Both the position numbers and the translations under genes were made by a program. Under the pieces are notes generated by a model. The model did no database searches. It was not told the DNA's origin and worked only from the letters and a program-made list of their open reading frames with translations. From NCBI RefSeq assembly GCF_004168035.1, contig NZ_SDPU01000008.1:1-59501 (forward strand): DNA of 59,501 bases. The letters are read 5' to 3'. The DNA is from Nocardioides iriomotensis (lineage in GTDB: Bacteria; Actinomycetota; Actinomycetes; Propionibacteriales; Nocardioidaceae). Shown one piece after another: positions 36,349 through 42,889 of the stretch; positions within the stretch are counted from its first letter, which is position 1, and the number at the start of each line of letters is the position of its first letter.

Positions 36349-36930
36349 TTGTTTGCCGTACGGATCCATGGCAGGGGCGGTCAAGGGGCCGTCACCGCCG
36401 CCGAGCTGCTCTCGGTGGCGGCCTTCGACGAGGGCCGGCACGCGCAGGCGTTCCCGACGTTCGGGTCGGAGCGGACGGGAGCGCCGGTCGTGGCGTTCTG
36501 CCGCATCGACGACAAGCCCATCCGGCTGCGGGAGCCCATCACGGATCCGGACGCCCTGATCGTGCAGGACCCCACACTCCTGCACCAGGTCGACCTGTTC
36601 GCCGGCCTCGGGCCGCAGGGCTACCTGGTGCTCAACACCTCCTCGACCCTCGAGGAGCTGGGGCTGACCGAGCTCGGGCAGCGCCTGGACCCCGACCGCG
36701 TCGTGACCGTGCCGGCCACCGAGATCGCTCGGCAGCACGTCGGCCTTCCGGTCCCGAACGTGCCGCTCCTCGGCGCCTTCGCCGCGCTGACCGGCCAGGT
36801 CTCGCTCGACGCGGTCCGTGACGCCGTGCGCGACCGGTTCCCGGGCGCGCTGGGCGACGGCAACGTCCGCGCCGCCGAGGTCGCGCACGAGCACGTCCGC
36901 ACGACGATGAGGAGGTCCGCCGATGCTTAG
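36349..36930 (+). CDS. 2-oxoacid:acceptor oxidoreductase, gamma subunit
   Basis: 193 residues. I place the start at TTG 36349 because GGAGGAGG ends a few bases upstream and the family N-terminus (FAVRIHGRGGQGAVTAAELL) follows at once. HGRGGQG and FPTFGSERTGAPV are the gamma-domain signatures of pyruvate- and other 2-oxoacid:ferredoxin oxidoreductases. TEIARQHVGLPVPNVPLLGAF near residue 130 also fits. The stop overlaps the alpha-subunit start by 8 bases. It takes part in CoA-dependent oxidative decarboxylation of a 2-oxoacid. Confidence 0.85.
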   Translation: MFAVRIHGRGGQGAVTAAELLSVAAFDEGRHAQAFPTFGSERTGAPVVAFCRIDDKPIRLREPITDPDALIVQDPTLLHQVDLFAGLGPQGYLVLNTSSTLEELGLTELGQRLDPDRVVTVPATEIARQHVGLPVPNVPLLGAFAALTGQVSLDAVRDAVRDRFPGALGDGNVRAAEVAHEHVRTTMRRSADA

Positions 36931-38185
36931 GCAGGTCGAGGGCTCGCAGGCGGTGGCCCGCGCCGTGACGCTGTGCCGGCCGCAGGTCATCGCGGCGTAC
37001 CCCATCTCCCCGCAGACGCACATCGTGGAGTCCCTGTCGGACCGCGTCCGCACCGGGGAGCTCACGTCGTGCGAGTACCTGATGGTGGAGTCCGAGTTCG
37101 GCGCCATGTCCGCCTGCATCGGCGCCTCGGGCGCCGGAGCCCGCACCTACACCGCGACGTCGAGCCAGGGCCTGCTGTTCATGGCGGAGGCGCTGTTCAA
37201 CGCCTCGGGGCTGGGGCTGCCCATCGTGATGACGGTGGCCAACCGCGCCATCGGTGCACCGATCAACATCTGGAACGACCACTCCGACGCGATGTCGATG
37301 CGTGACTCGGGCTGGATCCAGCTCTTCGCCGAGTCCAACCAGGAGGCGGTGGACCTGCACGTCCAGGCCTACCGGCTGGCCGAGTCCCTGTCGGTGCCGG
37401 TGATGGTGTGCATGGACGGCTTCGTGCTGACGCACGCCTTCGAGGAGGTGGACCTCCCCAGCCAGGAGCAGGTGGACGCCTTCGTGCCGCCCCTTGTCCC
37501 GCAGCAGCTGCTCGACCCCGCGGACCCCGTGACGATCGGCGCCATGGTCGGCCCCGAGGCGTTCGCGGAGGTGAAGTACCTGATGCACGTCAAGCAGATG
37601 GCGGCGCTCGACGAGATCCCTGTCATCGCCGAGGACTTCCTCAGGGCTTTCGGCCGGGCCTCGGGCGGTCTGCTCAAGCCCTACCGCGTGGAGGACGCCG
37701 AGACCGTGGTCGTCGCCCTCGGGTCGGTGCTCGGCACGGTCGAGGAGGTCGTCGACGCGATGCGAGACGACGGGTTGTCCGTCGGCGCCCTCGGCATCAC
37801 CTGCTTCCGGCCGTGGCCGGTCGCGGAGGTGCGCGAGGCGCTGGGGCGGGCCAAGCGGGTCGTCGTCGTGGAGAAGGCGTTCGCGGTGGGGGCTGGCGGG
37901 ATCGTCGGCCAGAACGTGCGCGACGCCACCCGCAACCTGCCGGTCGACGTGTACGACGTGGTGGCGGGTCTGGGCGGTCGGCCGATCACCCGCGCCTCCC
38001 TGCGCCGGCTCCTCGACGACGTCGTCGCGGCTCGCGTCGACGCGAGCCGCCTCCACTTCCTCGACCTGGACGTCGAGCTCGTGCAGCGCGAGCTCGAGCG
38101 GGCCCGGCACGGGGCGCGACCCGGACCGCACGCGGAGAACATGCTGCGCGACATCGGCACCGTCGCGTCCGGGGCCTACGAGTAG
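36923..38185 (+). CDS. 2-oxoacid:acceptor oxidoreductase, alpha subunit (PorA/PadG-like)
   Basis: 420 residues. The N-terminal pyrimidine-binding domain shows VIAAYPISPQTHIVESL, the conserved YPITP-like segment, and the catalytic-loop region YLMVESEFGAMSACIGASGAGARTYTATSSQGL. The C-terminal domain contains LGSVLGTVEEVVDAMRDDG and RPITRASL. This is the alpha chain of a TPP-dependent, CoA-acylating oxidoreductase. The 2-oxoacid is not fixed by the sequence; pyruvate, phenylglyoxylate and branched-chain acids are all possible. Confidence 0.88.
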   Translation: MLRQVEGSQAVARAVTLCRPQVIAAYPISPQTHIVESLSDRVRTGELTSCEYLMVESEFGAMSACIGASGAGARTYTATSSQGLLFMAEALFNASGLGLPIVMTVANRAIGAPINIWNDHSDAMSMRDSGWIQLFAESNQEAVDLHVQAYRLAESLSVPVMVCMDGFVLTHAFEEVDLPSQEQVDAFVPPLVPQQLLDPADPVTIGAMVGPEAFAEVKYLMHVKQMAALDEIPVIAEDFLRAFGRASGGLLKPYRVEDAETVVVALGSVLGTVEEVVDAMRDDGLSVGALGITCFRPWPVAEVREALGRAKRVVVVEKAFAVGAGGIVGQNVRDATRNLPVDVYDVVAGLGGRPITRASLRRLLDDVVAARVDASRLHFLDLDVELVQRELERARHGARPGPHAENMLRDIGTVASGAYE

Positions 38186-38200
38186 GAGGAGTCAGCTGTC

Positions 38201-39202
38201 ATGGCGTTCCAGCAGATCAAGCTCTACCAGACGGGCACCTTCGTCGCCGGCAACCGGCTGCTCGATCCCGAGCAGCGCTCCGTCCAGGCACGGACCGGCC
38301 GCTCCAACTCGCTGACCTCGGGCCACCGGGCCTGCCGCGGCTGCGGCGAGGCGCTGGGGGCGCGCTACGTGCTGGACGCCGCGATGCGCGCCACCGACGG
38401 CAACCTCGTCGCCGTGAACTCGACCGGCTGCCTCGAGGTCTTCTCGACGCCGTACCCCGAGTCCTCGTGGCAGCTGCCGTGGCTGCACTCCCTGTTCGGC
38501 AACGGGCCTGCCGTCGCGGCCGGTGTCGCGGCCGCGCTGCGCGCCCAGGGGCGCGAGGACATCCGGGTCGTCGGCCAGGCGGGCGACGGCGGGACGGTGG
38601 ACATCGGCTTCGGGACGCTCTCCGGGATGTTCGAGCGCAACGACGACGTGCTGTTCGTCTGCTACGACAACGAGGGCTACATGAACACCGGCGTCCAGAG
38701 GTCGGGAGCCACGCCGCCGGCGGCGACCACAGCGAACACCAAGGCCCTGGGCGGGACGCCCGGCAACGTGTTCGGCCAGGGCAAGAGCGTGCCGCTCATC
38801 GCGATGGCGCACGAGATCCCGTACGTCGCCACCGCCACGGTCGCCGAGCTGCGGGATCTGGAGTACAAGGTGGAGAAGGCGATGACCTTCCGCGGCGCCC
38901 GCTACCTGCACGTGTTCGTGCCGTGCCCGCTGGGCTGGGGCGCGGCGTCCGCCGACACGGTGAAGCTGGCGCGGCTGGCCAAGGAGACCGGGCTCTTCCC
39001 CGTGTTCGAGGCCGAGGCCGGCACGGTCACCGAGGTGTCCAAGATCCGGCGGCAGGTTCCGGTCGAGGACTACCTCCGCCCGCAGAAGCGCTTCGCGCAC
39101 CTCTTCGGCGACCAGCCGCGCCCCGACGTGGTGGCGCGCCTGCAGGCCCGGGCCGACCGCAACATCGCGCGCTTCGGACTGCTCCCGGAAGGGGACGAGT
39201 GA
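38201..39202 (+). CDS. 2-oxoacid:acceptor oxidoreductase, TPP-binding beta subunit (PorB/PadI-like)
   Basis: 333 residues with AGGAGG upstream of ATG 38201. The Cys pattern SGHRACRGCGEALG binds the proximal [4Fe-4S] cluster together with NSTGCLEVF and a later FVPCPLGW. The TPP motif is VVGQAGDGGTVDIGFGTLSG through CYDNEGYMNTGVQRSG, which gives the GDG...N Mg/TPP site. Length and layout are those of the beta subunit of four-subunit enzymes. It lies 15 bases after the alpha gene and overlaps the next start by one base. Confidence 0.88.
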   Translation: MAFQQIKLYQTGTFVAGNRLLDPEQRSVQARTGRSNSLTSGHRACRGCGEALGARYVLDAAMRATDGNLVAVNSTGCLEVFSTPYPESSWQLPWLHSLFGNGPAVAAGVAAALRAQGREDIRVVGQAGDGGTVDIGFGTLSGMFERNDDVLFVCYDNEGYMNTGVQRSGATPPAATTANTKALGGTPGNVFGQGKSVPLIAMAHEIPYVATATVAELRDLEYKVEKAMTFRGARYLHVFVPCPLGWGAASADTVKLARLAKETGLFPVFEAEAGTVTEVSKIRRQVPVEDYLRPQKRFAHLFGDQPRPDVVARLQARADRNIARFGLLPEGDE

Positions 39203-40830
39203 TGGACAAGCCGTTCGCGATCACGCTCGACGTCGGGACCAGCCGCGCCAACAAGACCGGCTCGTGGCGCACGGAGCGCGCCGTCTACACGAACCGGATG
39301 CCGCCCTGCAACGACGCCTGCCCGGCCGGCGAGAACGTCCAGGCCTGGCTCTACGAGGCGGAGGAGGGCGGCGCCGGCTACGAGCGCGCCTGGCGCAAGA
39401 TCATGGCGGACAACCCGTTCCCGGCGATCATGGGCCGGGTCTGCTACCACCCGTGCGAGACCGCCTGCAACCGCGCGCAGCTCGATGAGGCCGTCGGGAT
39501 CAACTCGGTCGAGCGGTTCGTCGGCGACGAGGCGATCCGCCAGGGGTGGACCGTCTCCGTCGAGGTGCCGCCCACGGGCAAGCGGGTCCTCGTGATCGGC
39601 GCCGGCCCCTCGGGCCTGTCGGCGGCGTACCACCTCGCGTTGCGCGGGCACACCGTGACGATCAAGGAGGCCGGGCCGATGGCCGGCGGCATGATGCGCT
39701 TCGGCATCCCCCGCTACCGCCTGTCCCGCGACGTCCTCGACGCCGAGGTGCAGCGGATCCTCGACCTCGGCGTGACCCTCGAGCTCGACACGAAGGTCGG
39801 CGACCTCGAGGCGGTCCGGCAGGACTACGACGCCGTCTTCCTCGCCGTTGGTGCCCAGCTCGGGCGGCGCGCCTACATCCCGGCCGGGGAGGCGGCCCAC
39901 GTGCTCGACGCCGTGAGCATGCTGCGCGACCTCGAGTCCGGGGAGAAGCCGCTGCTCGGCCGGAGGGTCGCCGTGTACGGCGGCGGCAACACCGCCATGG
40001 ACGCCGCCCGCACCGCCAAGCGGCTCGGCGCCTCCGAGGCGATCGTGGTCTACCGCCGTACCAAGGACCGGATGCCGGCGCACGAGTCCGAGCTCCGCGA
40101 GGCCGAGGACGAGGGCGTGCTGTTCAAGTGGCTCAGCACGATCAAGCAGGTGGACGGCGGCCGGCTCACCGTGGAGCGGATGGAGCTGGACGACACCGGG
40201 TTCCCCCGAGCCACGGGCGAGGTGGAGGAGCTCGACGCCGACTCGCTCGTCCTCGCGCTGGGCCAGGACACCGACCTGTCGCTGCTCGACGGGGTCCCCG
40301 GCCTGGTGGTCGAGGACGGCGTCGTCGCGGTCGGCAGCGACATGATGACCGGCTGCCCGGGCGTCTTCGCGGGCGGCGACATGGTGCCGCACGAGCGGTC
40401 CGTCACCGTGGCGGTCGGGCACGGCAAGCGCGCAGCCCGACACATCGACGCCTGGCTCTCCGGCGCGGCCCCCGAGCCGGTCGCCCGCCCGGCGCTGGCG
40501 ACGTTCGACACGCTCAACACCTGGTACTACTCCGACGCTCCCCGCGCGCACCGGCCCGTGCTCGACAGGGCCCGCCGCGAGTCGACCTTCGACGAGGTGG
40601 TGCTCGGGCACGACGAGAGCACCGCGCTCATGGAGGCACGACGCTGCATGTCCTGCGGCAACTGCTTCGGGTGCGACAACTGCTACGGCGTGTGCCCGGA
40701 CAACGCCGTCATCAAGCTGGACGACCCGGGCGGGAAGTACCTCATCGACCTCGACTACTGCAAGGGCTGCGGCCTCTGCGTCGCCGAGTGCCCGTCCGGG
40801 GCGATCCAGATGTTCCCCGAGCGGATCTGA
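39202..40830 (+). CDS. GltD-like FAD/NAD(P) electron-transfer subunit fused to a 2x[4Fe-4S] ferredoxin
   Basis: 542 residues. The N-terminal Fer4_20-type domain has CNDACPAGENV and GRVCYHPCETACNRAQLDE. The FAD fold is LVIGAGPSGLSAAYHLALRG, and the NAD(P) site is VYGGGNTAMDAARTAKRLG near residue 260. The C-terminal ferredoxin has CMSCGNCFGCDNCYGVCP and CKGCGLCVAECPSG, two cubane sites. It would pass electrons from the 2-oxoacid enzyme to NAD(P)+. The arrangement resembles PadH plus PadF of phenylglyoxylate:NAD+ oxidoreductase, fused into one chain. The start shares its A with the beta-subunit stop. Confidence 0.85.
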   Translation: MDKPFAITLDVGTSRANKTGSWRTERAVYTNRMPPCNDACPAGENVQAWLYEAEEGGAGYERAWRKIMADNPFPAIMGRVCYHPCETACNRAQLDEAVGINSVERFVGDEAIRQGWTVSVEVPPTGKRVLVIGAGPSGLSAAYHLALRGHTVTIKEAGPMAGGMMRFGIPRYRLSRDVLDAEVQRILDLGVTLELDTKVGDLEAVRQDYDAVFLAVGAQLGRRAYIPAGEAAHVLDAVSMLRDLESGEKPLLGRRVAVYGGGNTAMDAARTAKRLGASEAIVVYRRTKDRMPAHESELREAEDEGVLFKWLSTIKQVDGGRLTVERMELDDTGFPRATGEVEELDADSLVLALGQDTDLSLLDGVPGLVVEDGVVAVGSDMMTGCPGVFAGGDMVPHERSVTVAVGHGKRAARHIDAWLSGAAPEPVARPALATFDTLNTWYYSDAPRAHRPVLDRARRESTFDEVVLGHDESTALMEARRCMSCGNCFGCDNCYGVCPDNAVIKLDDPGGKYLIDLDYCKGCGLCVAECPSGAIQMFPERI

Positions 40831-41045
40831 TCGGTGCGACGGCCTCGGCGACGGCCTCGCCCCGTGCGGCCACGGCCTGCAGATCGTGCACGCGCTGGCG
40901 AGCAGGCCTCAGAGCACGCCGGTCGCCCGAGCGCACGCTCGCCGGCGGTTCCCGGCCGGCCGCCTGGCGCGGTCCTGGACGACGACGGGCAGACGTCGGC
41001 ACCGGCGAGGACGCCCTCGTGTGCCGCCCGACTACGCTTCTGTTC

Positions 41046-41384
41046 GTGATCGGTGCGACCGCTCCCGAGGGGCCAGGCGGCCCGGCCCTCGAGCGCCGGG
41101 TGGAGGTTGCGCTCGAGGACGCGTGCTGCGAGTGGGAGGAGTCAGGGGGCGGCTACCTGCATTGCCTGTGCACGCGACCCGCGCCGGCGACCCTCGACCT
41201 GCTCACCGGGCTGGAGCTGGCCCGACGGTGGAAGCGCTCCCCGGACGCAGGCTCGCTCCTGGGGACGCTGACCGAGCACCTCGAACGTCATACGCCGATC
41301 CCGTCGGGGACGCCCCGGCGCCGGCCGGACTCGACGTTGCCGTCCCCGCGACGTGCGCAGCCGGGTGTCGAGGAGTCCTTCTAG
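41046..41384 (+). CDS. Uncharacterised protein
   Basis: 112 residues from GTG 41046. The sequence is acidic and cysteine-containing (LERRVEVALEDACCEWEESG, GGYLHCLCTRPAPATLDLL) with a basic C-terminal tail. No family is recognised. The TAG stop is followed at once by a hairpin, which supports a real transcription unit. There is no clear ribosome site. The 215 bases before it (40831-41045) show nothing identifiable. Confidence 0.4.
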   Translation: MIGATAPEGPGGPALERRVEVALEDACCEWEESGGGYLHCLCTRPAPATLDLLTGLELARRWKRSPDAGSLLGTLTEHLERHTPIPSGTPRRRPDSTLPSPRRAQPGVEESF

Positions 41385-41410
41385 CAGCCCCGCGCGCTTC
41401 GTCGGGCTGC
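41384..41410. terminator. Candidate bidirectional terminator
   Basis: GCAGCCC (41384-41390) and GGGCTGC (41404-41410) form a perfect 7-bp stem with a 13-base loop, between two convergent genes. There is no U-tract on either side, as is common in high-GC actinobacteria. Confidence 0.4.
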
Positions 41411-41434
41411 GACGACCGGTGGAGCGAAGCTCGA

Positions 41435-42103
41435 CTACCGCCCGAGCAACATGCTGAGAGGTCGGGTGCCCACGAGCAGGCCGTAACGGTCGTAGTAGTC
41501 GAACATCGCCTCGAGCCAGGGATGCCCCTCCGGGGCCTCGACCTTCCGGGCCCGGCGACCAGCCTCAGCGGCCAGCTCGGCGGGGGTCGCCACGCGCGAG
41601 GCCAGCTCGTACGTCGCTCCGAGGTGTCCGTGCTCGGTGAGCACCACCGCAGCGGCTTCGGCGACCTCGGTCAAGTCCGCGAAGCCGAAGCGGGCCTCCA
41701 CGTCGTACGGCACCTCCAGGTCCGCGGTCAGGTCGAAGTTCTGCAGGTATGCGCCCGGCTGGAGAATGGTCCAGTCAAGGCCCGACCGCCGCACCAGGTC
41801 CTCGGACCGCGCCTTCCCGATGTGATGCGGCATCTGCGGGGCGAACGGCGACGCAACGGAGTGGTAGACGACCCGCGTGACCCCCGCCGTCGTCATCGCG
41901 GCAAGGGCATCGGCGACGTAGCGAGGTTCGTCGGGATGCATGTTCGGCGCGATCAGGTACGCCGCATCCGCATCGGCCGAGGCGGCGGCGAGGTTCGGCC
42001 ACTCGGCCCGACCGATGCTCACCGACCTCACGCCCCGAGTCGCCAGGGCATGACGGACGGCGCGGCCGGTCTTTCCGCTGCCGCCCACAACCGCGACGCG
42101 CAT
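41435..42103 (-). CDS. NmrA-like NAD(P)-binding protein (atypical SDR)
   Basis: 222 residues from ATG 42103. The Rossmann motif VAVVGGSGKTGRAVRHALATRG starts at residue 3. YLIAPNMHPDE and YHSVASPFAPQMPHHIGKARSEDLVRRSGLDWTILQPGAYLQN follow the NmrA/azoreductase-like pattern, where the Tyr/Lys catalytic pair is lost. Members sense NAD(P) redox state or reduce quinones. A longer in-frame start at 42157 lacks the family N-terminus. It sits on the chromosomal side of the tRNA-Tyr scar. Confidence 0.8.
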   Translation of the reverse strand: MRVAVVGGSGKTGRAVRHALATRGVRSVSIGRAEWPNLAAASADADAAYLIAPNMHPDEPRYVADALAAMTTAGVTRVVYHSVASPFAPQMPHHIGKARSEDLVRRSGLDWTILQPGAYLQNFDLTADLEVPYDVEARFGFADLTEVAEAAAVVLTEHGHLGATYELASRVATPAELAAEAGRRARKVEAPEGHPWLEAMFDYYDRYGLLVGTRPLSMLLGR

Positions 42104-42211
42104 CAGGCGATGCCCCACTGCGTCTTCATGGTCCCCCGCGGACGACGTCCACCACACGTACCGTCGGCGCCGACGGCGCCGACGGCGACTGAGGCACCAA
42201 GGGAAGCCCGA

Positions 42212-42397
42212 TCAGCTGCCGACCTGTCGGCGGACGACGTCCCCTGCCATCGCGTCGTGCCGGGCCAGGAAGCGTTCGACGTCCTCACGCTGCCGCCGAC
42301 GTTGCGCGCACGCGAACGCGGCTTGTTGGGCGTTGCGCCGGGCGGTCTCCTGGGAGAACGCGCCGGCAAGACCGGTCCAGGTGGGGAAGGGACTCAT
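42212..42397 (-). CDS. Small conserved actinobacterial protein
   Basis: 61 residues from ATG 42397 (MSPFPTWTGLAGAFSQET). It is highly charged and helical (ARRNAQQAAFACAQRRRQREDVERFL). I recognise the pattern P-T-W...FSQE-ARRNA...RRREREDVE-FL as a recurrent short hypothetical protein of actinobacteria with no known function. Longer upstream frames to 42610 look non-coding. Confidence 0.6.
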   Translation of the reverse strand: MSPFPTWTGLAGAFSQETARRNAQQAAFACAQRRRQREDVERFLARHDAMAGDVVRRQVGS

Positions 42398-42640
42398 GCG
42401 GCACGAGGCTAGGTAACGGGGCCGGCGTGCCGCCATGACCTCATCGGGCGCGTGCACCGATGGCCTCATCGGGTCAGTCCGCACCGCGCCAACGCGGCGG
42501 TACGTCGCACCCTCTGAAGCGCGACCAGCGGCAGATCCGGTTGTCGACAACCACGAGATCGGTTGGACGACAAACTTCGTCACGCATGCTTCGCGGACAC
42601 CCCCAGCCACCCGGGTCAGGCGCCTCAGCCGGACAGACGA

Positions 42641-42683
42641 GAAGGACCCCCGATCTGGGAAAATCCCAGGTCAGGGGCCCTTC
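42641..42683. terminator. Strong hairpin terminator belonging to the tRNA-Tyr gene
   Basis: Nineteen base pairs with few mismatches: GAAGGaCCCC..TCTGGGA (42641-42660), loop AAA, TCCCAG..GGGGcCCTTC (42664-42683). It lies 9 bases beyond the 3' end of the tRNA-Tyr fragment. The position and sequence type are those of a native tRNA terminator left on the chromosomal side of an integration site. Confidence 0.75.
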
Positions 42684-42691
42684 TCTGTGTG

Positions 42692-42742
42692 TGGCAGGTG
42701 CAGGATTCGAACCTGCGTAGGCGTAAGCCGACGGATTTACAG
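42692..42742 (-). tRNA. 3' fragment of a tRNA-Tyr gene (integration scar / att site)
   Basis: Read on the minus strand, the sequence begins in the anticodon loop (CTGTAAA, anticodon GTA). It continues through a long variable arm (CGTCGGCTTACGCC), the T-arm GCAGG-TTCGAAT-CCTGC and the acceptor strand ACCTGCC plus discriminator A. Beyond 42742 the expected anticodon-stem, D-arm and 5' acceptor sequences are absent. This is a half gene, as left when an integrative element recombines inside a tRNA. The fragment's broken side faces higher coordinates, where the element should lie. It is not expected to be a functional tRNA. Confidence 0.85.
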
Positions 42743-42889
42743 TTCGACGGCTGCGCGCCTGTGGCCTGCACGTGGGCTGCGTCTGCCTGAACTTGCTCCC
42801 GTATTCCGCACAGCCACTGGCGTCTGGCCGTTGCCAGCCGACGTCGCTCGGACAGGTGTCACGCATTGGGTCGGGGTGCTGCTGTTCCC

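Noticed and set aside
37408-39201. Large plus-frame extension upstream of the GltD-ferredoxin gene
   Set aside because: It runs out of frame through the alpha and beta subunit genes and is arginine-rich shadow sequence.
40824-41060. Short direct repeat TGATCGGTGCGAC (near 40828 and 41047)
   Set aside because: Only 13 bases, two copies, no flanking structure; likely chance in GC-rich DNA.
42692-42775. Possible intact tRNA-Tyr
   Set aside because: No D-arm, anticodon 5' stem or 5' acceptor sequence follows position 42742 on the required strand.
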